Numbered from the stretch's first letter, positions 49,256 to 59,890 are shown. The stretch is DNA of 64,000 bases from Aurantiochytrium sp. KH105 (GCA_003116975.1 BGKB01000067.1:62001-126000), one strand, 5' to 3'. Notes: a model not told the origin generated them from the sequence alone. Made by a program: numbers and translations.

Positions 49256-50377
49256 ATGATGCCCGGCCTCATGACGCTCTTGCTGGTGGCTGTGGCTGCC
49301 GGCGCGGCCCTCCTGGGCGGCGTCTCGAACGAGCTGTATTACAACCCCAAGTTCGAGGTCCCCAAGGAAATGTGGGCCGTGCAGACCGTAGCTCCCGGCG
49401 AGCTCGAGGTGCGCCGCGTCCCTGTGCCCGTGCCTCAAAAGGGAGAGATCCTCATCAAGGTGCACTACACGACCGTGAATCCGAGCGACATGTACAATGC
49501 CCTGGGCACGGCTGGGTACAGGGCTGCTGACATCAAGTACCCGTACGGCATTGGCTATGAAGGGTCCGGAGAGGTGGTCGCCTCGGGAGGCGGCGTTCCT
49601 TCGTACATTCTGGCCAAGCTGGGTACCGCCGTTGCCGCAGTTTCGGTGAACTTTTCGGGCCAATTCTGGGCCGAGTACGCCATCTCTGCTCCCTCGGGTA
49701 TCCTTCCGTTGCCATCAAACGTGGACTACAAGGAAGGCGCCGCAACGTTCATCAATCCTCTTACGGCGCTGTCCATGCTTGAGATCGCCAAGGAAGGCCA
49801 CCACAAGGCTCTTGTCCACACTGCGGCAAACTCAGCCCTTGGTCTGCAACTTATCCGTGCCGCCCCGGTCTACGATGTTGACGTTGTCTGTGTGGTGCGC
49901 GGAGAGAAGAACGTCAAGATCCTCAAGGAGCACAACGTGCCGGCCGACCTCATTGTTCGCACCGATGTCGAGTCCTTCAAAACGGACCTCTCCAAGGCTG
50001 TGCAAAAGTACGATGCTACGCTTGCCTTTGACGCGATCGCAGGCGACGTCTCGAGCGACATCTACGAAGTTATGCCGGACGAGAGCGTTGTTCTCATCTA
50101 CGGCAATCTCAGCGGCCAAGGCGTTCCTGAGGAACTACGCTCCAAGAAAAATGATCCCAAAAAGCCGTCCTATTTCTTTCTTGTAGGTCCCTGGCTTGAG
50201 GAGGGCGGCATCATGCGCCAGCTCAAGGTGTTTTACAGACTTTTTACAATGCTACCCAAGGAGCTGGCCACGAAGATTGATCGCGTGCTTGGCCTTAAAG
50301 ATGACAACCTTGTTGACGTTCTCAAATCGGACTACCAAACTGGAGGCAAAATGGTCATCAAGACAATCATGGACTAG
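49256..50377 (+). CDS. Membrane-anchored MDR-family reductase, tandem copy 3
   Basis: This is the third paralogue, 373 residues. A hydrophobic segment near the N-terminus (residues about 3-22, GLMTLLLVAVAAGAALLGG) replaces the leader of copy 2. The core has RVPVPVPQKGEILIKV, NPSDMYNALGT, GIGYEGSGEVVASGGG and ALVHTAANSALGLQLIRAA, so the Rossmann loop is AANSALG here. It differs from the other copies in having KKPSYFFLVGPWLEEGG. Two adjacent Mets (49256 and 49259) are candidate starts; the open frame upstream has no ATG close to the anchor. Divergence from copies 1 and 2 suggests it split earlier. Confidence 0.85.
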   Translation: MMPGLMTLLLVAVAAGAALLGGVSNELYYNPKFEVPKEMWAVQTVAPGELEVRRVPVPVPQKGEILIKVHYTTVNPSDMYNALGTAGYRAADIKYPYGIGYEGSGEVVASGGGVPSYILAKLGTAVAAVSVNFSGQFWAEYAISAPSGILPLPSNVDYKEGAATFINPLTALSMLEIAKEGHHKALVHTAANSALGLQLIRAAPVYDVDVVCVVRGEKNVKILKEHNVPADLIVRTDVESFKTDLSKAVQKYDATLAFDAIAGDVSSDIYEVMPDESVVLIYGNLSGQGVPEELRSKKNDPKKPSYFFLVGPWLEEGGIMRQLKVFYRLFTMLPKELATKIDRVLGLKDDNLVDVLKSDYQTGGKMVIKTIMD

Positions 50378-51967
50378 ATCCTTTTCCTCTCTGTCTTGAG
50401 CGCAACACCCTTAATATCCATCAGCTCTGCTTGGTTCAGACTAACAGTAAAGCTTTAAAAGATAACGTTGGCATCTGAATATGATCTCATTGTCAACCTG
50501 GGGTGATGAGCGCAAAAATTCCGTTGCGGCTCAAGTGACTGGACCTTGGTTTCCCGCAAGGGTTTCCATTTTTGCATGACTCGCAACTTGCGATTTGGAA
50601 TGAGTCGCATGGTGGGTGTCCTCATTCTCGCGCATGGGATTGAATCGCGCCGTGACTCGGATTTGTGCTGCGAGGTTTTAAAGTGGATCTCAGCATGGTC
50701 TGCTCCGCGGCGCGAATTGGCGAGTCGCGACTGAACGAGCACGAAAAACGAACACTTTGGTGTACACGTAGCAGATTAACGCAAGACAAAAAGTCCTTTT
50801 TGCCAATGAGCCCCTCCCTACTCACTACTTCCGCAATGGCCTCGCATCACTGAAGGCCGTTGCGCAGGCCTTCATCGAACACTCTCAAAGTTAACACCTT
50901 TTGGATGAATCAATCAACAGTGACAGTGGCCGTCTTTCGGGCCGTTTGATTTGGTAACGAATCACTGACTTACGGGTGCCCGCAAGTGTCGTCTCGAGAG
51001 TACATGATGTCTGGGACGAGACAGAGTTTGACAAGTTGACATGAGCCGCGTCTCTGTAGTCTGACACATGACGTGCCGGCTGCTCCTTTCAATCGGCGCC
51101 ATCATCGCTTTTCGCAAATTCTTTCCCTCATACTGATGCTCACAGGACTGCACGATGGTGTTTACTGGGTTTCTCGTGGTTATCAGCTGGTTGCCAGCCA
51201 TGCGCAACGGTTGCCGCGGTGTGCAGACCTAAAATTGTAGAAGTAAGAGTCTCCTATGAGAATACCCTAAGTACGCCGCGTCACTGCTGATTTCTGGCCT
51301 TACAGTCAGTAAAGATTCCTCTCTTCAATGCGACAATCGGGCGACCGTTTGATTTCGCCGTGACACGAATTTTTTATGGAAAATATTTTCCGACGGGGGG
51401 CCCTTCTCTCCTGATTGGCCCGCTCGCGCGTTTTACAGCCGTTAGAACAATGCCAAGTAGCAAGTGGGATCGTTCACAGCATGCGAGAGGGATCGCAGAA
51501 ACCTAATATATTCTTCTCGGGCGGGCGCGAGACAACCTTGAGGTGCGCGCACAGGGCCTCTTGCTTGAAGGGTTCTCGGGTAATACTGAGCGAAGCAGTA
51601 CTCTTGAAAAGTGGAGTCTCATAAACGCTCGTAAGACGACAATTTATCGACAGAAAATTTTTGGCGCGTTTGTTCCCGTGTCGGCCAACTTGCGCCGTAC
51701 AGGAGCGGTGGAGCCATCTGCCTTAGCGCTCTCTTCTCATCTTGGGCAAGCAAACATTCTTTGAGCCGCCCCGGGTTCTGTTCTCTTTTGGCATTGAACC
51801 AGCAAGCTCCAGGACATCCGCATCAGACGATCGCTCGCTCAAGTCGGTGCTGTGCAGCTTTGTAACATCGTGTTGAACCGTGTGATCCCGTTCTTTAATC
51901 GAACACGGTCGTCCGGGTTTTGTTGCTACGCACAGAACCCACGGACAGGCCACCTCCACCTGGCAGA
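50378..51967. other. 1.6-kb spacer with no supported gene
   Basis: The sequence is mixed, with an A/T-rich block around 51,360-51,390 and no domain-like frame. It contains the upstream region of the sulfotransferase gene. Confidence 0.5.
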
Positions 51968-53148
51968 ATGAATCGCGTGCAACCCTTGCCAATCGGCGGG
52001 AAGACGGATGAGTTGAACTCCGTTTCAGTCGGCGAGATAGCTCGCATGGACCCCTCTTCGAACTTTGGCAAGAGCGACAAGGTCAATTTCAGATTCATGT
52101 TGAGCACTGTGGCCTTGCTCGGCATCGTGCTTTTATGTATCTTTGGGTCCGCCAGATTTCTCAAAGTGTCCGACATTGATGCTTTGATGTTTCAGGGGAA
52201 GCAGCAAATTGAGCGGTCACCTCTGCGTGGGGTCCATGGTGGCAGCGAGAATTCAAAGGCGCAAAACGCGCCATTGATGCCACGCGATTCCACCTCAGAC
52301 CTTCCACGCGAGTGCAACATGCCTCTCCACATTATGAAAAAGGACCACGCAAATGGGCCAATTGCTCTGGCATCGTATCCAGGGTCCGGAAACACCTGGA
52401 CCCGGCACGTCATCCAACAAGGCTCTCGCCTGTACACTGGCAGTATGTACAACGATCTAAGCTTTACAAAGGAGGCTTCCTCGCAGAAATGTTACGCGAC
52501 CGGACTGTCGTTGCCGTCAAAACGCATTATCCATGCAAGAATTGCTGGAAAAAAGGGAAGAATAGCTATGTTCCTATAGAAGGAAGCAAAGACGACGTCC
52601 AAGATGCCGTAAGTAAAGTTGTTGTTCTGCGGAGCCCTTTTGATACCTTGATGGCGGAATTCAACCGCGTATATTCTCACAGTCACACAGGGAGCACTGA
52701 TCTCAGCAAGTTCGAGGACCCAGTCTGGCAAGATTTTGTCTGGGCCAAAGGAGAAGGCTGGGCGAATCACACTGGCTTCTGGCTTTCCGAGAAGGAGGAC
52801 ATTACGGGCAAGCGCTGGAAAGATGAACGAGGACGGCCCGTGCGGCTGTTTTACTTTGAGGACCTCGTGAACAATTTCGAGCGAGAGATCTTGCAGCTTT
52901 TGCAGCATTTGCGAGATATACAGGGAGAAGATAGCATGCCTGCGCCTGAGATTGGTTTGCAGTGCGTCATGCATGAACGCGACGGCGGATTCAAGCGCAA
53001 GCCTGAAAAAATATTCAATCCATACACGGCGGAGCAAGTGGAGTACATTTGTAAAGTCAGCCAAAACTTTTGGAATGAGAAGATATGGGGACCGTGCAAT
53101 GGGCAGCTCCAGAAAGAGCGTGACACCGCGTCTCCCTCTGACTCGTAG
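51968..53148 (+). CDS. WSCD-like Golgi sulfotransferase, with an apparent frameshift
   Basis: The first reading frame (from Met at 51968) has a cytosolic head, one membrane helix (about residues 43-67, FRFMLSTVALLGIVLLCIFG), a stem, and the PAPS-binding 5' loop ASYPGSGNTWTRHVIQQ. The second frame, from about 52460 on, continues the fold with VVAVKTHYP and VVVLRSPFDTLMAEFNR (3'-phosphate motif), then FYFEDLVNN. The two overlap near 52,440-52,470, where one base seems to be missing relative to family sequences such as WSCD1/2. The cause may be a genuine inactivation, a sequencing error or a tiny unrecognised intron. Type II membrane topology fits a Golgi sulfotransferase. The acceptor is unknown. 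Confidence 0.72.
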
Positions 53149-54215
53149 ATGTTTTTCTCTGTGACCTGAATGTGACCGTTTTGACAAGATCATCTCTCCC
53201 AACAGTCAGTACTTTCGCCGTGAAAACTGAACCATTTGGACACAGCGTGAATTAGCTGTCACATTCCTGGTAGGCGCCATGTATGCTTTTGTGTGTGGAA
53301 TGCACAACGCATGCTATTGCGGCAACTGAACGTAGTCCACAAATGCAGATCCCTTTTGGCAAGAGGCTAATCCTTTTATCCCTGACTCTCTGTAAAAAAA
53401 AAAACAAAGCAATGCATCTCTGTTTGTCAATGAAGTCAACGCCTAACTTTCCTCGCATATTCAAGTAGAGGAATGCCTTGTGCGCCTTCCACCCGTACGC
53501 TGAACAAGTGAAAACACCGGTTCAAACTAACAAGATCAACTGTGACCGTTCCATTCAAAACGGTGCAAAGTGCTTGATTCAGTTGTGTCGCCTTTAAAGC
53601 ATGGTTTTGGCATTTCGTCAAAGAGGGAGGAGTATACGAGAGCACACAAATTATTGCGGGTGAAGTGTCGCCGTCGTTGGTTGGATCATCAACGTGCTCA
53701 TGCCGGAGAAAGACTTTCCAATCACGATTTTCTCCAAATTTAGAGAGTACTTTGACTTCTTTCCCTTCGAAACACCTTCAACGCCACCCCTCACTCCCCC
53801 CCCCCCCCAAAAAAGCGGGAGAACAACTCCTGTGATGTGACTTAACATTATTTGTAAAGGTACGTACATCACAAGGTTTTGCTTGGCCCAACTGCGAGTG
53901 CGAAGCTCTGTGCTGGCCCTTCGCTCAAACACCTAACACCCGCCCCTTCGCCCCCGCGCGCGACGCGGGCGCGCGGCAGGTGGGCGTGCAAGGCGCAAGC
54001 AGCTTCTCCCTTCCCCCCGTCCGCGCGCGCGCCCCGCGGAGAACGCGCCAAGGCCACATCGCAACAGCAGGCGGGCTGACCATCCATTCAATCTCGCCCA
54101 TCTTCTCCTCCCCTCGCTCGCGCCCCTCGTCCCTCGCCCCTGCCCGCCGCAGCCGCAGTCGCTCGCGGCGCTTTTTCGCGTCGCTCGCCCCACCGTCGCC
54201 GCCGCCGCCGCCGCC
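53149..54215. other. Upstream region of WD40 gene
   Basis: This is 1.07 kb with no supported gene. It holds a C run at about 53,797-53,808, and the last 250 bases are very GC-rich with chance frames. Confidence 0.55.
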
Positions 54216-55199
54216 ATGGGCCGCATCGAGGGCTACGTGTGGAGCGTCGCGCAGGCCGCCGACCTCGTGCTGGCTGCCAGCGGGGACGACCGCTGCTTGC
54301 GCGCATGGAGAAAGAAGGACGGCGCCCTCGTCTTGGAGATGAAGACGCCCGACAACAGAGAGGCCAACGCTGTGGCCGTGCAGGGCAAGCTGGCCGCCTT
54401 GGGGACTGTCGAAGGCGGCCTCTTCATGATCGACCTGGCCACCGCCTCTGTCCTGCACGCCCTCCAGGGCCACACCGGCTTTGTCAACAGCGTCATCTTC
54501 GACGGCGACGAGATCATCTCCGGCGGCGGATCCGGCGACCAGACCGTCCGCGTCTGGGACAAGATCAGCGGCCGAGAAACGATGAGGATTGACGCCGGGG
54601 CGGAGGTCAACAGCGTTGCCGCCCACGAGAACCTGCTCGTAGCCGGGTTGGGCGACAACACCGTGCGCGTCTTCGATCGGGCCAGCGGCGGCCAACGCCA
54701 CGTCCTCACGGAGGCGAGAAAAACGGTCACCGCGGTCGCGACCGACACGCAGCGCATGGTGAGCGGATCTTGGGACTACAAGGTGAGGGTCTACGTCATG
54801 CCTTCCTTTCAGCTCGTCCGCGTCCTCGAAGGACACACCCGCTTGGTGCGCTCTGTCGCGCTCGAGGGAGACCGCATCGTGAGCGGGTCCTACGACAAGA
54901 CTGTCAGAGTCTGGAACGCTCGCAGCGGAGACTCGCTGCACGTCTTGCAAGGACACGCGACGGTTGTGTACTCAGTCTCTCTCTGGGGGTCGGAGATCGT
55001 GAGCGGATCGGAGGACAAGAGTGTACGTGTCTGGGATGCGGAGACGGGTGTCTCAACGCGCGTGCTGTTAGGCACGGAGGCCGTGCTGCTCACCGAGGAA
55101 GTCCTTGCATCGCCAGCGGAAGTGGACGCAGATCTTCAGCCGGCACGGATAGATGAGGACGTTCCTGCAAAGCCGTACCCTACTTGTTTGATTTTGTAA
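54216..55199 (+). CDS. WD40 repeat protein with C-terminal CaaX-like motif
   Basis: The 327-residue protein folds as a WD40 propeller of about seven blades. Repeats have the pattern D-x-I-V-S-G-S-x-D-K-T-V-R-V-W, for example SGSYDKTVRVW near 226 and SGSEDKSVRVW near 266; blade 1 is VLAASGDDRCLRAW near residue 18. The last residues are KPYPTCLIL, so the protein ends in Cys-Leu-Ile-Leu. This fits a CaaX box and the final Leu favours geranylgeranylation, which would anchor the protein to membranes. A signalling or trafficking scaffold is possible but not shown. The Met at 54216 is in good context (GCCGCCATGG). A near-identical partial copy lies at the right end of the window. Confidence 0.88.
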   Translation: MGRIEGYVWSVAQAADLVLAASGDDRCLRAWRKKDGALVLEMKTPDNREANAVAVQGKLAALGTVEGGLFMIDLATASVLHALQGHTGFVNSVIFDGDEIISGGGSGDQTVRVWDKISGRETMRIDAGAEVNSVAAHENLLVAGLGDNTVRVFDRASGGQRHVLTEARKTVTAVATDTQRMVSGSWDYKVRVYVMPSFQLVRVLEGHTRLVRSVALEGDRIVSGSYDKTVRVWNARSGDSLHVLQGHATVVYSVSLWGSEIVSGSEDKSVRVWDAETGVSTRVLLGTEAVLLTEEVLASPAEVDADLQPARIDEDVPAKPYPTCLIL

Positions 55200-55694
55200 T
55201 CTATTTCAAACAGGGAAATGAGAGCGATCACGGGACTTTTTTTGCTTTCCCCTCGTGCTTGGCATGCTTGTTGATTTCTAAGCAACAAGCACAAGTCACA
55301 AAGATTTATGTCAAGCACATCATGATGCGCCATTGGTGTAAACCTAATCTGCTTCGACGTGCTAATCTTAAGATGAAATGCGATAGCTTGTGTCATCTGA
55401 CTATATACTATGAACATGTTGGTACATGCATCCCCCGTTTTGCTCACAGACAGTCGTTTTCACCAGGAGATGCGTTTAGACAACGTGCCTTAGATGTTCT
55501 ATTTTCGTCAATGTCAAGCGTGGGATCACTGTTTCGGAATCTCCAACATCGCACGTCGGGTCACTTGCATTTCTGTTGGCCGCGTTGATGATCGTTGACG
55601 GATCGCAGGCTGCAAAGTGCTCCAGACCAGGCCAGCCTGAGCCATCACCGCGCGTGCGCACAGGACAGCAGGAAACGTAGACAAATTTTTGTAG
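55200..55694. other. Spacer between WD40 gene and MULE fragment
   Basis: This is the 3' flank of the WD40 gene, with no supported gene. Confidence 0.5.
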
Positions 55695-56381
55695 TTACCA
55701 AACCACCCCGGTGGTTTTTTTATAAAAACCGGACACCATGCCAGTGTCCTGAAGAAGCCTACCGAGCCGTCGATTGCGCCGATTACGAAAGTAAACCGTT
55801 TTGAGTGTGGAGTGCCACAACTCACAGGTCATGTTCGTCATCCTCACGTGACCCGGGGCGTCAAGGCAGTCCCTGCGATACGCTGCGCTCCAAAGGCGTC
55901 TTTCGAAGTCAGAGAAGTACTTCCGGAAGAAGATCCTCGTCGGTTCATCTTCAAAGGTTGTCAACAGCTCGTCGGCAGCACTTATCGCATCTTCTGCATG
56001 CTGCTCTGTTTCCGCCACAACCGCGTCCTGTAGCAGCATCCATACTTTTTGCCTGTCGTTTCGGAAGGTTGCTGCGTCTCGTGACCCCCGCTTAAGCCTG
56101 TCCAGCCTTCCTCGGAAAGCCCGAAGAACGTGCCACGAGCAATACTGCACTCTTACGCCATGCCACATGCGATGGACAGCTTTGATGGGCCCAGCGGCCA
56201 TGTCACACATGACGTACTTTGGCTTGTAGCTCGGGTCCCCATGCAGATTTGATAGAACTGCAAAAATACGCTCCACCACGGCGGTGGTCTCGTGGTTTAT
56301 GATAGCATACAAGAGTTCCACGCCAATGCCCATGCTATTGATACCAAGGATCGTGAAGAGCATCTCAAGCAGAGGACGCAA
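55695..56381 (-). pseudogene. MULE-type transposase fragment (DNA transposon)
   Basis: This 228-codon open frame has the MULE transposase catalytic region: GVELLYAIINHETTAVVERIF, then a conserved YVMCDMAAGPIKAVHR segment (second acidic residue) and QYCSWHVLRAFRGRL, then TNMTCELWHSTLK-type C-terminal helices. The upstream end is an in-frame stop, so the N-terminal zinc-finger and the first catalytic part are missing. It is therefore a dead fragment of a Mutator-like DNA element. I see no clear terminal inverted repeats. Confidence 0.8.
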
Positions 56382-57296
56382 GGATGGCGAGAACTCTTTT
56401 CAAGACCCGTGAAGGTAATTCTTATGAGCCGCGCTACCACTGCCGAAACTGCTTAAACGAAATCATTTGTGGACAAACGTTTCCCTCGCGCAGTGTCTTC
56501 GTACGACCCTTCACTACATCAGCTGGACTTTGTCGAGTTTTGGGCTCATCCTCCTCTCCACCCCCTTACTGCAGGGATTGGAGCCATTCTACACTCCTGC
56601 CACAGAGGGCGGCCTTCGTCATATTTTTGATGTTCGACTCATTTTTCACCCTTGCTACAGAGGGTGTACTTGGTCGTTTTCTTTTCATGCTGTGCCTCGC
56701 TGTGCGCTCAATTTTTCCTACCCCCCTCCTCTCCATGCTACCCGGCAAGCGCACTGGGTCTGTTAAATTTCGCCACCTCGAGGCCGCGTAAAACCTCCCA
56801 ACGAAAAAAAAATAAAAAATTGATAAGTAGGCTTTTTTAGTTAGTAATTTTTACAAATCGAGTTGAGCGACTGGCCAAAAGGCACTAAAATCAGCAAAAA
56901 AGCACTAAAAAGCATCTGAAAGGCCCCTTGGAGAAACCTTGCCGTTGGTTGGTGCGCGTAGCTACGCGCTCGAGAATCAAGAGACCTATTCCTCTTGGTT
57001 GCTATTATCTTCGCTAAATTCAGTCAGATGATTGAAAAAGGTTTCGAGGAGATTTGATGCTTTTGCAGATCTCAGTGGGGCGTGTGACGGCTTGAAGTCT
57101 GCGAACGACAGCGTGCGCTTGCGGCGCTTGCGCAGCTTCTTGAAAGGCCCGAAGGCGCTACGCGTGAGCGCGTGGTTGCAGCTGTCGCGATCTCGCTCGT
57201 GGCAGAACTCTCTGCGCCTTCCCAGGCTTGTTCTGGTTGCAGAGGACGGCATTGATCATCGAGGAGAGATCGTTAGGTTGACTCGTGGTCGTTAGG
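56382..57296. other. Spacer left of piggyBac-like gene, with subterminal-like repeats
   Basis: This region contains a PCR-like direct similarity (CCACAGAGGG and CTACAGAGGG blocks near 56,600 and 56,658) and AT-rich sequence at 56,805-56,870. GCACTAAAA units recur three times near 56,879-56,912, and a 16-base perfect palindrome, GCGCGTAGCTACGCGC, lies at 56954-56969. The recurrent short motifs suggest subterminal repeats of the transposon that follows. No gene is supported. Confidence 0.5.
56954..56969. repeat. 16-base perfect palindrome
   Basis: GCGCGTAGCTACGCGC reads identically on both strands, in the left flank of the piggyBac-like transposase. Confidence 0.9.
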
Positions 57297-57506
57297 ATGT
57301 CGAAGAAGCGCAAAGTGAGGGTTGCGAGCGAAGACGGAAGCGCGGATGAAGATAGAGCTGCGAACGAAGCAGTCGGAGGAGAAGTCGAGGTCATGATGGT
57401 CCCTGCATCCACTGTCTCGAGCGTACAACTTGCTCAAAACTCGACGTCTGGAGAGCAATCCCAAGGCACTCGCACGGCAAGCGAAGGGTACGAAAACGAA
57501 ACGTAA
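57297..57506 (+). CDS. Small acidic frame before the piggyBac-like transposase
   Basis: This is a 69-residue frame starting MSKKRKVR, which looks like a nuclear-localisation signal, followed by an acidic stretch (SEDGSADEDRAANEAVGGE). It ends one base before the transposase Met at 57508. It may be the true N-terminus of the transposase, now out of frame by one base or joined by splicing. On its own it has no known family. Confidence 0.4.
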   Translation: MSKKRKVRVASEDGSADEDRAANEAVGGEVEVMMVPASTVSSVQLAQNSTSGEQSQGTRTASEGYENET

Positions 57507-57507
57507 G

Positions 57508-58797
57508 ATGCCCAATGCGTGCCAATGGTGTGGATCATCAACGCATAAGCGAAAGAACGCGAAGGATTCTCCTTACTACCAGTCCTCTTCGAGCTCAAGC
57601 GCACAGAGATCCCAGGATCGAGAGACTCAGAAAAGCGGCGCTCACATTAATGGCGATTGGACTCCGCTTCCTTGTCCAGACGAATACAATGTTCTTTGGG
57701 AGGATGATGTTCGATCTTTTGTCTTTGATCGACGTGTAAAGGCGCAGCTCGATTCTATATGCGAAAAGCTTCAGGCTCGTTCGGTTGCATACGGCTTCGA
57801 AGAGCCTCAACTGAACATGTTGATTATATTCCGCACCATTGGGGAACGACTCGTAAAGGAGCTTTTTGAAAACGCCAGGGTCATTCTGGCCACACAATGC
57901 GAACCACCACTGACCCTTGTAGAATTTTGGGAGTTCCTTGCGGTCCTGGTCGTCCATCAGTGTGTTGGAGTCAAGGACTTCGCTTTAGTATTTATGAGAG
58001 CGTACAGCAACGGTCAGTACGGTCTGCGTTCGAGGGCGAACGAGCTCTCTGAGGAGCGCTTCACCAAGATTCAAAAAGCTCTCACGATGATAGAGCGCTT
58101 CACCAAGATTCAAAAAGCTCTCACGATGATAGATCCGAAGACGAGATTGGGAACATCCAACACATGGCATGACTCGGCGAACGTTGTCAACGATTGGGAA
58201 GACATCGAAAAACTTGCATTCGCTGACACGCGCAGTGTTGCTCTCACACCGCATACGTGCCTCGTGCTGGATGACGAACTCGTCGGTACACGAGCAAGCG
58301 ATCTCTTATCTCGTGCAGTTAGCGACAAAAAGGCGGGAAAGGACGGGCTTAAAAACGACGCTTGCGCTGATGCGCATCATCGCCTCATGTACTCCATCCG
58401 GCATCATCGTCGTGTTGAATGGTCACAAAGGATTGCGGTGAACCAAATCCTCGACGACCTTCGCAAACATCTTGGCGACAACATAAGCTGTTTATTCGCA
58501 GCGGACCGTGGCTACTCAAAGCGCTGGCTATGGGAATCCCTTGCGTCGAGGAACTGCTCATTTTGCATGATTAGTGACGTTAACGACAACCCTTGGCGAG
58601 TAAGGAGCACTCTTTCGGAATCTGAGCTCGCAGATTCGCAATTCCGGCACGACATTGTGGACAATGGGCCTCGGATGGGACGACAGATATTTGCGATGAA
58701 GAGCTCAGTTCAAATGAGTCGGAATGGAGACACCAACAAGAAGGACGGAGCCTCAGCACTACAGGCTCAAGCTGCAGTAGCTCAGAAGAGGATCTGA
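57508..58797 (+). mobile_element. PiggyBac-like DNA transposase gene
   Basis: The 429-codon frame carries a zinc-knuckle-like start (CQWCGSSTHKRKNAKDSPYY, with the last cysteine replaced by Ser). DDE_Tnp_1_7-type segments follow: LTLVEFWEFLAVLVVHQCVGV, VLDDELVGTRASDLL, and LFAADRGYSKRWLWESLASRNCSFCMI, which holds the second catalytic aspartate. This is the piggyBac-derived family. An exact 39-base tandem duplication (58054-58131) doubles ERFTKIQKALTMI. The C-terminus is short, so a third catalytic residue and cysteine-rich end are not evident. It is likely a decayed element. I see no clear TTAA-flanked termini. Confidence 0.78.
58054..58131 (+). repeat. Exact 39-base tandem duplication inside the transposase gene
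   Basis: Two identical 39-base units (58054-58092 and 58093-58131) encode ERFTKIQKALTMI twice in frame. It is probably recent because the copies are identical. Confidence 0.95.
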
Positions 58798-59257
58798 TCA
58801 GCCCAAGCTCCGCAAGCTCGAGCCAGAGCTTACGCGCGCCCGACCCCCCCACCCTTAGTGGCCAAAACTCTTAGTGGTCGAACATAGACAAAACTCCACG
58901 AAGAAACAAAAAAAAATAGTTAGGTGCCGATTACTAAGTAAAGCCGTTTGATAGGAATAAGCTGAAGATTGGAATTAATTCGAAATAATATGGTAAGTCG
59001 GCATTTTTAATTGATTTAGCAAAAGGATGGGGCTATGGCATTCGAAAGTAATCTAGGATGAAACCTCGTTCCCGAGGCAGAGCAGGCGCGCGGGAGCCTT
59101 TGGAAGAACAGGAAAGGAAGCGACACCTGCGACTGCGAAGACCAAACCCAGGAATGGCACGAGCCTAGTCCGCCCGCCTCGTCCGAGGTGCGCACGCCAC
59201 AGCCACACCCTGCCGCAAATAAACGCCTCGCGCGTCTGAGTCCGGCAGCTAGGAGGA
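58798..59257. other. Right flank of piggyBac-like gene up to the gap
   Basis: The segment contains C-runs and TTAGTGG units (58,855-58,882) and the first copy of a 60-base direct repeat (58973-59032). No gene is supported. Confidence 0.5.
58973..59032 (+). repeat. Direct repeat copy 1 flanking the assembly gap
   Basis: This 60-base unit begins AATTAATTCGAAATAATATG and ends GGATGGGG. It is repeated at 59613-59673 with only a couple of differences in a T run. The two copies flank the N gap, so the gap may hide further copies. Confidence 0.92.
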
Positions 59258-59479
59258 NNNNNNNNNNNNNNNNNNNNNNNNNNNNNNNNNNNNNNNNNNN
59301 NNNNNNNNNNNNNNNNNNNNNNNNNNNNNNNNNNNNNNNNNNNNNNNNNNNNNNNNNNNNNNNNNNNNNNNNNNNNNNNNNNNNNNNNNNNNNNNNNNNN
59401 NNNNNNNNNNNNNNNNNNNNNNNNNNNNNNNNNNNNNNNNNNNNNNNNNNNNNNNNNNNNNNNNNNNNNNNNNNNNNNN
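59258..59479. other. Assembly gap (222 N)
   Basis: The bases are undetermined here. The gap lies between the two copies of a direct repeat, which is typical of repeat-induced scaffolding joins, so the true length is unknown. Confidence 0.99.
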
Positions 59480-59612
59480 CTGCGGCAATCGACGTTTCTC
59501 GCCGGTGGGCGAACGGTCGACCAACCGATTCGAAAAAAAAATCAAAGCCGGAGGGGTCTAGGTGCCGATTGGCCTTCGCAAAATCATGTATTTCTCTCGT
59601 GGACTCCGTGTT

Positions 59613-59673
59613 AATTAATTCGAAATAATATGGTAAGTCGGCATTTTTTTATTGATTTAGCAAAAGGATGGGG
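59613..59673 (+). repeat. Direct repeat copy 2 flanking the assembly gap
   Basis: Second copy of the unit at 58973-59032, with a slightly longer T run. It ends 218 bases before the CRN-like gene. Confidence 0.92.
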
Positions 59674-59890
59674 TGTCGCGAATTTTGCGCGTCTCCCATT
59701 TCCTGCTGTCCTGTTCTTTTACATGCAGCGGCCAGCAGATCCCGAATAGCCACACGGGCCGCGAGCAAGCAGAGAAGGAACCGCGCCCCGCCCCATCCCA
59801 AGCAGGCGCTCCCGGGCAGCGAGCGGCACGCGCGCGCGTGTGGAGAGACCAGGCACGACCAGCGGCGCGCCCTCGGCGAGCGACGCTACG

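Noticed and set aside
56382-56791. Gene right of the MULE fragment
   Set aside because: The frame is Ser/Pro/Phe-rich with repeated CACAGAGGG blocks and no motif; more likely decayed transposon sequence.
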